Notes: generated by a model not told the origin, from the letters alone. 64,000 nucleotides of DNA from Homarus americanus (GCF_018991925.1 NW_024737068.1:8969885-9033884); one strand, 5' to 3'; counted from the stretch's first letter, positions 24,541 through 37,450 are shown. Numbers and translations are program-made.

Positions 24541-27286
24541 TGGAAGCTTATACCAGAGTTGTGAGGTTAGGAAGCTAATACCAGAGTTATGATGTTAGGA
24601 AGATGATACCAGAGTTATGATGTTAGGAAGCTAATACCAGAGTTGTGAGGTTAGGAAGCTAATACCAGAGTTGTGATGTTAGGAAGATAATACCAGAGTT
24701 GTGATGTTAGGAAGCTAATACCAGAGTTGTGATGTTAGGAAGATGATACCAGAGTTATGATGTTAGGAAGCTAATACCAGAGTTGTGATGTTAGGAAGCT
24801 AATACCAGAGTTGTGATGTTAGGAAGATGATACCAGAGTTATGATGTTAGGAAGCTAATACCAGAGTTATGATGTTAGGAAGATGATACCAGAGTTGTGA
24901 TGATAAGGAAACTAATACTGTACTAGAGTTGTGATATTAAGGAGATTAATACTAGAGTTGTGAGGTTAGGAAGATGATACCAGAGTTATGATGTTAGGAA
25001 GATGATACCAGAGTTATGATGTTAGGAAGCTAATACCAGAGTTGTGAGGTTAGGAAGCTAATACCAGAGTTATTATGTTAGGAAGATGATACCGGAGTTG
25101 TGATGATAAGGAAACTAATACTGTACTAGAGTTGTGATGTTAGGAGGCTAATACCAGAGTTGTGAGGTTAGGAAGCTAATACCGGAGTTGTGATGATAAG
25201 GAAACTAATACTAGAGTTATGATGTGAGGAAGCTAATACCAGAGTTGTGATGTAAGGAAGCTAATACCAGAGTTGTGATGTTAGGAAGCTAATACCAGAG
25301 TTGTGATGTTAGGAAGCTAATACCAGAGTTGTGATGTAAGGAAGCTAATACCAGAGTTGTGATGTAAGGAAGCTAATACCAGAGTTGTGATGTAAGGAAG
25401 CTAATACCAGAGTTGTGATGTTAGGAAGCTAATACCAGAGTTGTGATGTTAGGAAGCTAATACCGGAGTTGTGATGTAAGGAAGCTAATACCAGAGTTGT
25501 GATGTTAGGAAGCTAATACCAGAGTTGTGATGTTAGGAAGCTAATACCAGAGTTGTGATGTTAGGAAGCTAATACCAGAGTTGTGATGTAAGGAAGCTAA
25601 TACCAGAGTTGTGATGTAAGGAAGCTAATACCAGAGTTGTGATGTAAGGAAGCTAATACCAGAGTTGTGATGTTAGGAAGCTAATACCAGAGTTGTGATG
25701 TTAGGAAGCTAATACCGGAGTTGTGATGTAAGGAAGCTAATACCAGAGTTGTGATGTAAGGAAGCTAATACCAGAGTTGTGATGTAAGGAAGCTAATACC
25801 AGAGTTGTGATGTAAGGAAGCTAATATCGGAGTTGTGATGTTAGGAAGCTAATACCAGAGTTGTGATGTTAGGAAGCTAATACCAGAGTTGTGATGTAAG
25901 GAAGCTAATACCAGAGTTGTGATGTAAGGAAGCTAATATCGGAGTTGTGATGTTAGGAAGCTAATACCAGAGTTGTGATGTTAGGAAGCTAATACCAGAG
26001 TTGTGATGTAAGGAAGCTAATACCGGAGTTGTGACGTTAGGAAGCTAATACCGGAGTTGTGATGTTAGGAAGCTAATACCAGAGTTGTGATGTTAGGAAG
26101 CTAATACCAGAGTTGTGATGTTAGGAAGCTAATACCAGAGTTGTGATGTTAGGAAACTAATACTAGAGTTATGATGTTAGGAAGCTAATACCAGAGTTGT
26201 GATGTTAGGAAGCTAATACCAGAGTTGTGATGTTAGGAAGCTAATACCAGAGTTGTGATGTTAGGAAAGCTAATACCAGAGTTGTGATGTTAGGAAGCTA
26301 ATACCAGAGTTGTGATGTTAGGAAGCTAATACCAGAGTTGTGATGTTGGAAGCTAATACCAGGATTTGTGATGTAGGAAGCTAATACCAGAGTTGTGATG
26401 TTGGGAAGCTAATGCAGAGTTGTGATGTTAGGAAGCTAATACCAGAGTTGTGATGTTAGGAAGCTAATACCAGAGTTGTGATGTTAGGAAGCTAATACCA
26501 GAGTTGTGATGTTAGGAAACTAATACTAGAGTTATGATGTTAGGAAGCTAATACCAGAGTTGTGATGTTAGGAAGCTAATACCAGAGTTGTGATGTTAGG
26601 AAGCTAATACCAGAGTTGTGATGTTAGGAAGCTAATACCAGAGTTGTGATGTTAGGAAACTAATACTAGAGTTGTGATGTTAGGAAACTAATACCAGAGT
26701 TGTGATGTTAGGAAGCTAATACCAGAGTTGTGATGTTAGGAAGCTAATACCAGAGTTGTGATGTTAGGAAGCTAATACCAGAGTTGTGATGTTAGGAAGC
26801 TAATACCAGAGTTGTGATGTTAGGAAACTAATACTAGAGTTATGATGTTAGGAAGCTAATACCAGAGTTGTGATGTTAGGAAGCTAATACCAGAGTTGTG
26901 ATGTTAGGAAACTAATACCAGAGTTGTGATGTTAGGAAACTAATACCAGAGTTGTGATGTTAGGAAGCTAATACCAGAGTTGTGATGTTAGGAAGCTAAT
27001 ACCAGAGTTGTGATGTTAGGAAGCTAATACCAGAGTTGTGATGTTAGGAAGCTAATACCAGAGTTGTGATGTTAGGAAGCTAATACCAGAGTTGTGATGT
27101 TAGGAAACTAATACCAGAGTTGTGATGTTAGGAAACTAATACCAGAGTTGTGATGTTAGGAAGCTAATACCAGAGTTGTGATGTTAGGAAGCTAATACCA
27201 GAGTTGTGATGTTAGGAAGCTAATACCAGAGTTGTGATGTTAGGAAACTAATACTAGAGTTGTGATGTTAGGAAGCTAATATCAGG
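24541..27286. repeat. 28-bp satellite-like array, about 98 copies
   Basis: The unit is AGAGTTGTGATGTTAGGAAG followed by CTAATACC. Most copies are nearly identical. Point variants (GTAAGG for GTTAGG, ATACCGG for ATACCAG, AAACTAATACTAG for AAGCTAATACCAG) recur in blocks, indicating higher-order amplification of multi-unit segments. It starts about 1.2 kb downstream of the Dll-like stop codon. Confidence 0.96.
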
Positions 27287-28690
27287 TCTATGCTGTTACA
27301 AAACCAATACTGTACCTTATATGAAGTTGATACCATAACTGTTATGTCTCATAAGAACAGTAACAAATTCTCTTGTGGTCATTGATACCAGATTTATGTT
27401 TAGGTGAACCATAATACCAAGGTGAGGTACCAACAGTTCTTTATTCTCCCATCTATACTCGTTATTATTCATACGTTTAGATTAATGTTACAATATTTAA
27501 TTTCTGTAATATATAAATACATTCATTTTTTTACATCTAATTTCTCTTAGTGTGATTTGATTACTGTGTTTCCTATATATGTATAATTGTATTTACATCT
27601 GTTATCACTTATGTATGATTTAATTTACATTTATTTTCCCTTTTATTTCATTTCCCTTCTAAATTGACTTTAAAATATCTCTCTGTTGGTATACATAATT
27701 ATCGTGTCTAGAGAGTGAGAGACCTATTTAAACTAACACACTTTTGTTCACAAGTCAACCAATAAATAAGACATTGCAATGCTATTTAGTTCAATATTTT
27801 CTCCTTGAGTTTATTATTCACATTACATTCATAAATTAACCTGTTTACATTTCATAGATGGTATTACACTGTTACTTTGGTAAATATTAGTATTGTATAT
27901 TTTGTTTTATTCTTTGTGTATGGACTGGCTCTCAAGTGATGATAATGGGGTGGTGGTGGGAGATCGTGGTAATAGTGATAGGAGAATGGTTGTAAAAGTT
28001 TGTGATGGAAATGAATGGTTGTAGAAGATTGTAGTAGTGGTGATGGTAGAAGTAGGCTGGTGGTAATGGTAAATAGGGTTGATGTCGATGATTTTGATGG
28101 TGGTAGGAATCAGTAGAGTGGTTGTAGAGGGTTATGATGGGAGTATGAAATTATTGTGGTTTTCGTGAAAGATTGTGGCACAGGTTGGAGTAAGTAAGAG
28201 TGTTTGTTGAAGGGTTGTGTGAGTAGTTTGTGGTGATGTTAGAATTGTGAAAAATACTGTTGTTTTTATTTTAGGTATAAGAACAGAATCTGTGGTCGAC
28301 TTAAAACATTGTGGTGTTAAATTACCGATATTTTTAACCATATTGTCATATATAATCGGCTTCAGATAACTCATGACGTGTTGTTAATATATTTCAGTTA
28401 GCAGATTAATTAGCAACAAGTTTGGTATAGACAAAAGACTTTGTATAAGTAGTTGAGTTTTGGTTATCCACGGTACTACAAAGACTTAGTTGAACATTGA
28501 TAGGGACGATTCCGTAGATTTAATTGGGGTTAATTATCAAGTCTTCATTAGGATTAATTATATACCTTAAGCTCAGGTGGAGACATTGTGAATATGATTA
28601 ATTAGGAGTGATTATATAACGTGAAATTGAAGATATGAAAAAAAATGGTGAATACGGTCACTGCCCCAATTGTAAAGTTAGGTACTTACC
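27287..28690. other. AT-rich intergenic region
   Basis: A few diverged words continue the 28-bp array to about 27420. From 27940 to 28150 the + strand is GGTGGTAATGGTG-like, degenerate and purine-rich. No gene recognised; the minus frame at 28132-28374 lacks any motif. Confidence 0.5.
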
Positions 28691-29172
28691 ACAGTTACTG
28701 TCTACAACCTGCCCAACAAGTACTGTCCACCACCCTGGCCACAATTACTGTCCACCACCCTGGCCACAATTACTGTCCACCACCCTGGCCACAATTACTG
28801 TCCACCACCCTGGCCACAATTACTGTCCACCACCCTGGCCACAATTACTGTCCACCACCCTGGCCACAGGCCACAATTACTGTCCACCACCTGGACAATG
28901 TACTGTCCACCACCCTGGCCACAATTACTGTCACCACCCTGGCCACAATTACTGTCCACCACCCTGGCCACAATTACTGTCCACCACCCTGGCCACAATT
29001 ACTGTCCACCACCCTGGCCACAATTACTGTCCACCACCCTGGCCACAATTACTGTCCACCACCCTGGCCACAATTACTGTCCACCACCTTGGTTACAGTT
29101 ACTGTCCACCCTGGCCACAAGTGCTGTCCTGGTCACAAGTACTATTCTGGCCACAAGTACTGTCCTGGCCAA
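28691..29172. repeat. 25-bp minisatellite, about 17 copies
   Basis: The unit is CCCTGGCCACAATTACTGTC followed by CACCA. Copies are almost perfect in the middle, with one unit deleted at 28923-28930 and eroded copies (CACAAGTACTGTCCTGGC) at the right edge. Frames across it are artefacts. Confidence 0.95.
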
Positions 29173-30044
29173 GGGGTCTGGTGATTCCCCGGGTAGAGAG
29201 GAACAAGATGGCAGCACTTGAAGAACACAAAACACAAGGTAAGCCACCCCCTGGCGGCCGACGCTCTCCTGTGATTTGCCGCTATTATCCACCACACAAT
29301 GTAGAGTAAATGAACGAATAATGCCCAGGCGGAATTAGCCAAGGGGAGGAGAGGTAAGAAGGAGCCCGGGTGGTACAAAATAATCCCCGCTATATTCACC
29401 CTTACATACGAGACAGCATAGAGCGTCATTCCCTCCCCAGCGGGCAGGAGGGTTAAGCCCTTATGGTTAGTTTCCTGAAATCTGAACTTGGAAGTGTAAT
29501 AGTATTCCAGATTCCCGCCCCAGACACTGACAGTTATGGGAATATGAATCTAATGATTGGGTGCATTAGGAGTCAGAGTTGAGAAATAATGCTTGTCGTA
29601 GGGGGGTCGGGGGGAGGATCTTGACTCAGGGTTAGGGCGGGAAAGTTCTCGTCGCCATGGTAGCATCTCTGCGAGGTTGCCAAACTTGGTAAACACAGCC
29701 AGAGATGCTGTACCTTACGTAAATACTGGTAATATTATGTTATTTTCATATATATAGGAGTCTCATTTATATTAATTTCGTTTCAGACAAGTGTAATTTA
29801 TGGTAGAGGTGAGCGAGTTAACTCGCTATTGGCTGAATAAATTGGGTATATTTATTTTTGTGGAGATGTGGCACCTGGCATGGAAGAAGAGCGGGCTCTC
29901 TGCTCCCTCCCAGCCAACCAAAGATTTTATATTTTATTTTTTCCTGAAAAAAAAAAATATTGGTTTTAAGTATTTTTCGACTGCAAATACACCTTGTGAT
30001 ATTCTTAATAAAGTTTGTTGTATATCAAGCAGAGAAGTTTAATA
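29173..30044. other. GC-richer unique segment, possible regulatory
   Basis: It contains an X-box-like GTCGCCATGGTAGC at 29651-29664, GTTGCC and GGTAAAC words at 29677-29694 and a perfect 16-bp palindrome AGCGAGTTAACTCGCT at 29812-29827. I see no supported exon. The frame at 29800-30042 starts near an acceptor-like TTTCAG but has no domain. Confidence 0.4.
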
Positions 30045-30058
30045 GCACACACACACAT

Positions 30059-30109
<51 letters not shown>
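30045..30109. repeat. CA/TA dinucleotide microsatellite
   Basis: (AC)n followed directly by (AT)n. Confidence 0.97.
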
Positions 30110-30112
<3 letters not shown>

Positions 30113-30225
30113 TGGAAAGGTAGATGGGTGTTGAAATAAACATTAGGGAGACAGGTCTGGACTCTTCTTTGAGCTATGATTCGGCCCGTGGAGTTGGAGA
30201 GATTGTTGTAGCTAATTAAGATTTA

Positions 30226-30640
30226 ACCACTATTACCACAATCACGACCAGCACCACAACCACCGCCTCACCACCATCATTACCACCGCCATCATTAACA
30301 ACACCACCACCACTATTATTACCACCCCTACCACCAACATTACCACCACCACAATCATTACCACCACCACCATCCTTACCACTCCTACCACCATCATTAC
30401 CACCACCAAGTACCATCGCCAACTATCACCATACTACCTACTACCACAACCACTACAACCACACCGCCGCCACAACCATCATTACCACCACCCTAATACA
30501 ACCATCACCAATACATGTCCCAACACTAACCACCACCGCTACCACCACCACCACCACCACCTCTACCACCACCACCACCACCGCTACTACCACCTCTACC
30601 ACCACCACCACCACCACCTCTACCACCATTACCACTCCCA
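30226..30640. repeat. CCA/TTA trinucleotide tract
   Basis: Imperfect ACCACCATTACCACC repeats, purest at 30535-30625. Val/Gly-rich minus-strand frames are shadows. Confidence 0.92.
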
Positions 30641-31513
30641 CCATCGCTGCCGTAGAGTCAACAAACTTCGCTCTCCTCCCAGACATGTTTTTCAATGTTG
30701 TGTCTCGACCGTTGGATCAATACGTCCACTAGGCTGGGCAAAATGCCATTCTGAGTTTGTTGTAATTCTGTTTGGAACTTGAAGAATTTTTTGGAGACAG
30801 TCGAAAACATTATTACCATTTAGAGGAATAAAAAAAATGTCTTTGGGTTAGTTAATATTTTTGTAGGCAATGGAAATTTTTTTTGAAGGCAGTCATAATT
30901 ATTATTATCTTCTGAGGGCTCTCTTAAGTTCTTACTATTACTATGAATGTTTTTTGTAAGTTCAAGATGTAAAACATTTCCTTAATTTGTTGATTTAAGA
31001 TAAAATAGAAACAAAATCGAACCCAAATTGTCTTTATAATTATACTGAGACTCTACCGTAACTAGAGACGGTCACTAAAAGCACCAGAAAAGGAACATAT
31101 ATTTTGGGGGGCCAATTATGAAAGACTTAACTTGTTTATAAGGAAAGATATTAAGAGATGTCATGATTTTTAGCGCCGGTGTAGTCTGTTGTAAGTTTCA
31201 CAGATACATTACCTTTTGACTTATAAGGTCAAAGGTTAAGGACAATCAGGCTAAGGAAGACAGCGGGGCCATTTACAAAAGTTCTCTCTTGAAAAATAAA
31301 AGTGACAAGCTCAAGAAATTTTTGCAATGCCGTCTCCCGAAAATATATTTAATAACTTTCTTATTTTAGTATTCTTATTATTTTGGAAAATGAATAATAC
31401 AGGCATTTTCTATACATTACTAATTCCATCTCAATGTATTACAGATTATAAGTTCCAGCGCAGCCCCAAGAGTCAGGGTGATGGCCGCCGACTCTCGTAA
31501 AACAATAGATGAC
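30641..31513. other. intergenic, nothing recognised
   Basis: AT-rich sequence without array, exon or mobile-element signature that I can support. Confidence 0.5.
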
Positions 31514-31710
31514 TGAAGGTTTCATTAGCCCAGCCATTGACGAGGTGAGGAAAGAAACTTGTTAATTCGATCTTTTATCTTGATTTCTTGGAGAGAAAAT
31601 CCTAGCAGAGTGCAACAGGTGCGATGGTCACCGACATTCATAAAGCAAAAGAGCTTCGCCACAGTAGACAGTACAGTATTGAAGCGCTCATTAGCCGCGC
31701 CACAGCCCAG
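31514..31710 (+). other. two related exon-end-like modules, each followed by a splice donor
   Basis: The 31-nt stretches 31514-31544 and 31680-31710 align without gaps (TGAAG, then TCATTAGCC, then GCCA), and each is followed immediately by a donor consensus (GAG/GTGAGG and CAG/GTAAGG). In the frame of an upstream ATG they read EGFISPAIDE and EALISRATAQ. The second frame begins at ATG 31627 and includes YSIEALIS, which resembles an eh1 Groucho-binding motif. This could be a pair of duplicated small exons or a duplicated regulatory element. No matching downstream exon was found. Confidence 0.3.
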
Positions 31711-32574
31711 GTAAGGGAAGCGGCTACTCGTTACAATCATCTGTATTTGTACAGGTATCATATAGGCCTCTCGGGATTTACCTGCGAGTCATCCTCTTGT
31801 CCTGATGAATGACTGAAGGGAGGATAACCACTGAAGCTGTAGAATACGTGAGTACATTGTTACCAAAGGTTTATAAGTCTGCTTCTTGGTGTTTTCTCAC
31901 GATATATCTCGATTTGAAGAATATATTACTGATATATTCGCTTAAAGTTAATGTCTTCTTATAGTTCCCCTTATAGTCGTCACCTTGGGAAATAGTTCAC
32001 AAAAGTAAAATCATCCTGAAAGAAAAGAAACGTCAAGGAGTTGAGTAAATACCCTCTGAGGGTTTTCTCTGTCAGCTTATCTCCAGGACACGACGGAACC
32101 CTCCAGCCGGGGGCGAGTATTTGTATAAACAAACCACCAAACTTTAAGTGAATGAACCCGCAGACGTGAGTGGTATTGTATCCTCCACGAGGCTCATGAA
32201 TCTCGCCTCTCCCACGTCCGATGCTGTGTGTGACCAATGACGCTGCAGGTCCACGCCACAATTCACCCAATTATACATATTCTTCTGAGAAATGTGGGAC
32301 AGCTTCTGAGGCACATTTCTCAGCTGAGGGCGTGTAGGCGTGGATGCCGGAGGAGCACCTGTCACTACGCCCATAGAAATATGATCTATGGAGAGGCCTG
32401 TCAAGCCAGACAAATTGTTGTTCTTCATATTAACACCATATTGTTCTTCATTCCTCGCCTGTTCATAAGTATCTCGGGCAGAATATACAATGTGAGTATT
32501 AATTACAGGTATTTATTAAGGAAACTCGTCTTATTTATTACCATTTAGCTGTAAAGGTCGTTTATAAATTAGAT
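31711..32574. other. unique segment with FOX-like site and a hairpin
   Basis: GC-richer from 32060 to 32410. It contains TATAAACAAAC (forkhead-like, about 32131-32142) and a 12-bp perfect inverted repeat with a 15-nt loop (32286-32297 with 32313-32324), whose left arm includes TTCTGAGAA, a STAT-type TTCNNNGAA site. A candidate conserved non-coding block; no exon is supported. Confidence 0.35.
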
Positions 32575-32830
32575 GCAATAACCTAACTCAACCTAACTTA
32601 ACCTAATCTAACCTTACCCAACTTAACTCAATGAAACCTTTCCCAGCTTAATTCAGTCTAACCTAATCATTGTTAACCAAACCTAATCTAACCCACATCT
32701 AACCCACCTTTACTCAACCTGCCCTACGTTAGCCCAATCATAGCCTAACTTAATCTAACTTAACAGAATCCAACTTAACCTAAGCCAAACTCAGCTTAAC
32801 CTAATGAAACTAAGATAAACTTGTATTTGT
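32575..32830. repeat. degenerate AACCT-rich tract (TTAGG-like)
   Basis: Dozens of CCTAACTTAACCTAATC-type words. The complement resembles a decayed arthropod telomeric TTAGG motif, but there is no perfect run, so telomeric origin is uncertain. Confidence 0.7.
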
Positions 32831-34696
32831 GGTCTGTCAAACACTGCTGATAACTACGCATGCGCACTGTGACCAAATCAACCTCGAGTGTTTTGTTTTA
32901 TCTGACCGTCTAACATATTAGTACATAGACCTTACACACACGCTCACAAGCCCACACATACGCGCTAAGAAATGCATAATGCACATTCATACACATACTT
33001 GTACGCGCGCACACTTATACTGTATGCTTATAAACAGACATAGTTTATGCACCTAGTAATTAATTATACGGTTTACAATTTGTACATTAAATTAAATCGT
33101 GTTTAAAGATGTGTTTGTACAGTATATAAATTATATTCTGTGCATTCATAAGATAGACAGTAGTAAGATTATACATATATAATCTGCCATCATTGTATCT
33201 CGGACGGTGTATGTGTGCGTGTTTCCCGCGTGTACAACCACGAGCGTAAAAACACCACAGACAGCCACTGTGCTTGGCCCCTGACCCCGCCTGGCGCGGT
33301 GAAAATAATCAGCACCGCTAAAAACACCATCATTAGGTTAATTGTTGTCATGACGCAAGCTAGAACGCAGAGACGTGATGCAGTACGGAGGCGCACGCTA
33401 GGCTGACCTGGATGTACCCGTTTTCTTTGTTAGGTCTTCAGATATTTTTTAAGGGGAGACAACGTCGTTCGTGTCGCCGTCAGTTTTACGAGTCGTGTTG
33501 GTTTGTAGAGCTGACAGAGGTGAGCTACGCGGCTTTGTGTGCTATTAGGTTGTTCCAGGTGTTTACTTGTGCGGTAGAACGAGTTGACATGTGGCAGTAC
33601 ACTTGCATACATATTCTTCAATACCAAGGTAATATTTTCTCAGCTTGCAGTATTCATGATAAAGATGAGGGAATCTTGGCTGTATTACAATGACTCGTTT
33701 ACTTAAAATGTATATTATACAGTGCTGTGTATCTTGCGTATTATTAATGTTTGCCAGCGATGTGTTTAAAAGGACCTTCTCAATATAACAGGTGTAACGT
33801 GGATATAATTACATAATATTTACTAAGTGGCAGCTGAAGTGACGCCTTGGGTTTGTTAGTGGTTAGGGAAATACTTAACGACCCTTTCGCCTTGTTATGT
33901 TAAGTCGTGTGCGGTTTGTGGAAGGAATTAAACCATTACCTTCAGGAAATGTTTTTCGTTTTGGCTCTATAATTGTTTCTGGCGATTTGTGCGTCTTTAA
34001 AAGTGCATCCTTCATGCTGGCGGCTTCTTCCTTGGCAGTATTCTTTATTATGGGGGCATCATGGAGGCTATTTGAGAGAAGAGAGTCAGACAAACACTGC
34101 TATGGGGGAAAAGACAGGCAGCAAGAGGGTGGGCTAGAAACACTACGATCGATCATATCATTATTGCCCATATAAGCCCACAATAGGCTCGCCATGTGCA
34201 AGTAAACAATGTGTCTTGTACAATAATTTTTTTATGGTCTTTGATAATAAGCACAAGAGCGAGCGGGCAGGTTGGTGGAGCTGACAGGTACAGTACTTAA
34301 TATATAGTCGTATATTCACTATTCTTTGAGCGTATAAGCCTTTGTAAGTCATCTTTGTCGTTCCCTTTACTTGCCCAGTCGTCTCTCGAAGGTTAGCTCG
34401 TTTAATGGCGTCCTAGAAAGCTGCTTTATATACCTTGGCTGCCCCATACACCGCTACGACTTAAATAAATACACTAAAAATACTTAGAAGGATCAAAGGT
34501 AAAAATTTAATTAACCATAACTGCCTTGGTGAAGGGGGTGACCGTACGCCCAGCAGCTTATAAAATGAAATGTATAAGAAAACTCCCTCACTTTAGCACA
34601 ACATTATCGATAAGTCACTCAGGTCAGAGAGCTATAAATTGGGATGAATAATGAAGCTAAAAATGTCTCTGGACTAGACCCTCCCCAAAAAGATAT
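32831..34696. other. intergenic, GC-richer block near 33.2-33.4 kb
   Basis: The block 33200-33410 is rich in CpG and contains TTAATTG homeodomain-type sites. On the minus strand an ATG near 33351 opens a short hydrophobic stretch (MTTINLMMVFLAVLIIFTA) that looks like a signal peptide but leads to a stop after about 50 codons, with no supported donor. TATCGATA, the DREF-type motif, is at 34605-34612. No gene is claimed. Confidence 0.4.
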
Positions 34697-34697
34697 A

Positions 34698-34756
<59 letters not shown>
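34697..34756. repeat. AT dinucleotide microsatellite
   Basis: Nearly perfect (TA)n of about 55 bases. Confidence 0.97.
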
Positions 34757-34761
<5 letters not shown>

Positions 34762-34956
34762 CGATTCTTTAATTGTAATAAGGCAATGTAACGTAGAGTC
34801 TCAGTGCAATTTCGAAGCCATCCCAGCTGTCATGTTTGTGTCGTAGGTTGAGTGAAATACGTTCTTACACCTTAGTGTGTGTGTCTGTGTGTGTGTGTGT
34901 GTGTGTGTGTCACGTAAATACACGAGTGTTTTAAAACGAGTAAAGAATACAAGCCT

Positions 34957-36258
34957 ATAGTATATGTGTTGCGTCGTGGTTATACATGTCACTTGTATGC
35001 GTTATGTGTCGTGGTTATACATGTCACTAGTATATGTGTTGTGTCGTGGTTATACATGTCACTAGTATATGTGTTGTGTCGTGGTTATACGTAACTCCTT
35101 GTATGCGTTATAATGTCGTGGTTATACATGTCACTAGTATATGTGTTGTGTCGTGGTTATACATGTCACTAGTATATGTATGTTGTGTCGTGGTTATACA
35201 TGTCACTAGTATATGTGTTGTCGTGGTTATACATGTCACTAGTATATGTGTTTGTGTCCGTGGTTTATACATGTCACTAGTATATGTGTTGTGTCGTGGT
35301 TATACATGTCACCTAGTATATGTGTTGTGTCGTGGTTATACATCACAGTATATGTGTTGTGTCGTGGTTATACATGTCACTAGTATATGTGTTGTGTCGT
35401 GGTTATACATGTCACTAGTATATGTGTTGTGTCGTGGTTATACATGTCACTAGTATATGTGTTGTGTCGTGGTTATACATGTCACTAGTATATGTGTTGT
35501 GTCGTGGTTATACATGTCACTAGTATATGTGTTGTGTCGTGGTTATACATGTCACTAGTATATGTGTTGTGTCGTGGTTATACATGTCACTAGTATATGT
35601 GTTGTGTCGTGGTTATACATGTCACTAGTATATATGTGTTGTGTCGTGGTTATACATGTCACTAGTATATGTGTTGTGTCGTGGTTATACATGTCACTAG
35701 TATATGTGTTGTGTCGTGGTTATACATGTCACTAGTATGTGTTGTGTCGTGGTTATACATGTCACTAGTATATGTGTTGTGTCGTGGTTATACATGTCAC
35801 TAGTATATGTGTTGTGTCGTGGTTATACATGTCACTAGTATATGTGTTTGTGTCGTGGTTATACATGTCACTAGTATATGTGTTGTGTCGTGGTTATACA
35901 TGTCACTAGTATATGTGTGTTGTGTCGTGGTTATACATGTATAATGTGTTGTGTCGTGGTTATACATGTCACTAGTATATGTGTTGTGTCGTGGTTATAC
36001 ATGTCACTAGTATATGTGTTGTGTCGTGGTTATACATGTCACTAGTATATGTGTTGTGTCGTGGTTATACATGTCACTAGTATATGTGTTGTGTCGTGGT
36101 TATACATGTCACTAGTATATGTGTTGTGTCGTGGTTATACATGTCACTAGTATATGTGTTGTGTCGTGGTTATACATGTCACTAGTATATGTGTTGTGTC
36201 GTGGTTATACATGTCACTAGTATATGTGTTGTGTCGTGGTTATACATGTCACTCGTAA
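34957..36258. repeat. 35-bp minisatellite array, about 37 copies
   Basis: The unit is TATACATGTCACTAGTATAT followed by GTGTTGTGTCGTGGT. It is very homogeneous, especially 35360-36250. Occasional units have 1-3 bp indels, and one is truncated near 35935-35945. Each unit contains the palindromic ACTAGT. The + frames are artefacts. Confidence 0.96.
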
Positions 36259-37303
36259 TGTATTAAACAAAACACAGGTGGATAGATGTTAGTTACCTTA
36301 ATGACCAAGAGTAATGTAACTTAATCTAACCTTACCCACCTTAAGTTAATCTAACCTTACCCACCTGAAGTTAATCTAAACTGTGCGAACCTCATCTAAC
36401 CCAGTTTTACCTAACCTAGCCTTCCACAACCTAACCTAACCTAACCCTAACCCACCATAGGCCAAAATAATCTAGCCTAACTTTCTAGATTCTTTCAATT
36501 CAAATTCTGAATATTTCAACCAATACAATAGTTGATTACAGTTCATTCCTACAGTTAATGACTGGACCGTGCAGTTAAACTAATAAGTCTAGAGTCAGAT
36601 TTCATGAAGATTTTTGTACTTTCCTTGTCTCCTAACTGGTGCTAAGTGAACGTATCTAGTTAAGGTAAAATTCCAGTGTTATCTTAATTCCATTTTGGTT
36701 GTCATATTTGTGGTGTTCTTTAAGCCAAACAGGGACAGTAGATTACATTGTTACATCTTCTGTTTTAAGGAATAATTGTCGTTCGAAGGTTTGAGAATTT
36801 GGACTTTGTAGTACCATTTATCCAGCTCAATTAGTTTATATAACAGTATTCGATAATAACGTCCAGATGAAGCACCTTTTACCCGTCTGTTGTTGTTATT
36901 ATTATTGTTATTTATATTATAATCATGTTATATTATTTGATTATTGTTATTTTTATTATTTTTATTTTATTTTTTTATTATTATTGTTCTTACTATTTAT
37001 GATTATTATTATTGTTATTATACTTATGTGTGTTTATTTTTTTTATCTGTGTATGTCTTGATGTCTTTGTGAATATATTTATACGTGTGTTTGTAATATT
37101 CACAATAATAATAATCTGTGTTTTTGTGTACGCTAATAATTATGTTTCTATATACAGTATACTGTACTTGTGTGTAAAACAGTAATAGAAATGGTAATAA
37201 TGCATGTAAGTAAAGGTTGTAAGTACAGAAGTGAGTGAGAGTGAGTATATACGTTAAGTGTTGTGTGACGGAGATGACTGAGGTATACTGTAAGTGTATT
37301 AAC
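36259..37303. other. AT-rich DNA with AACCT and TTA tracts
   Basis: A degenerate CCTAACCTAACCTAACCC tract lies at 36310-36475, and a TTA/TTG microsatellite-like stretch at about 36885-37030. No gene seen. Confidence 0.6.
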
Positions 37304-37450
37304 ATCAGTGTCGTTCATCAGCAGACTTTCTAGGGTGTGTGGCTGGCGTGTTGAGAGAGACCCGACACCGCCCAACAACCTCAACAATAACGGGTGTTGA
37401 GAGCTTTCCCCACTATACATCATGGCCGCGTTTCCTGCAGGGGTCGCCAT
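37304..37450 (-). CDS. candidate first coding exon on the minus strand
   Basis: An ATG at 37450 (minus strand), in a good context with G at -3 and +4, opens 49 codons reading MATPAGNAAM, then SSQHPLLLRLLGG and TLESLLMNDTD. The composition looks protein-like, and LLRLL fits an LxxLL nuclear-receptor box pattern. A weak donor (GAT then GTTAAT) follows at 37303. Immediately upstream is a CpG-rich, CCAAT-containing island, as expected for a promoter. No downstream exon was identified to the left, so this is a hypothesis. It could equally be a non-coding GC-rich element. Confidence 0.25.

Noticed and set aside
28635..29309. 224-codon frame rich in HNYCPPPWPQ
   Set aside because: Produced by the 25-bp minisatellite. 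Other frames and the opposite strand are equally open.
32575..32830. Interstitial telomere (TTAGG)n array
   Set aside because: Only degenerate AACCT-like words with no perfect run. Similar words are scattered through the window.
33190..33396. Minus-strand signal-peptide-like frame
   Set aside because: A convincing hydrophobic start from the ATG near 33351, but it stops after about 50 codons with no good donor and no partner exon. Mentioned only within the intergenic entry.
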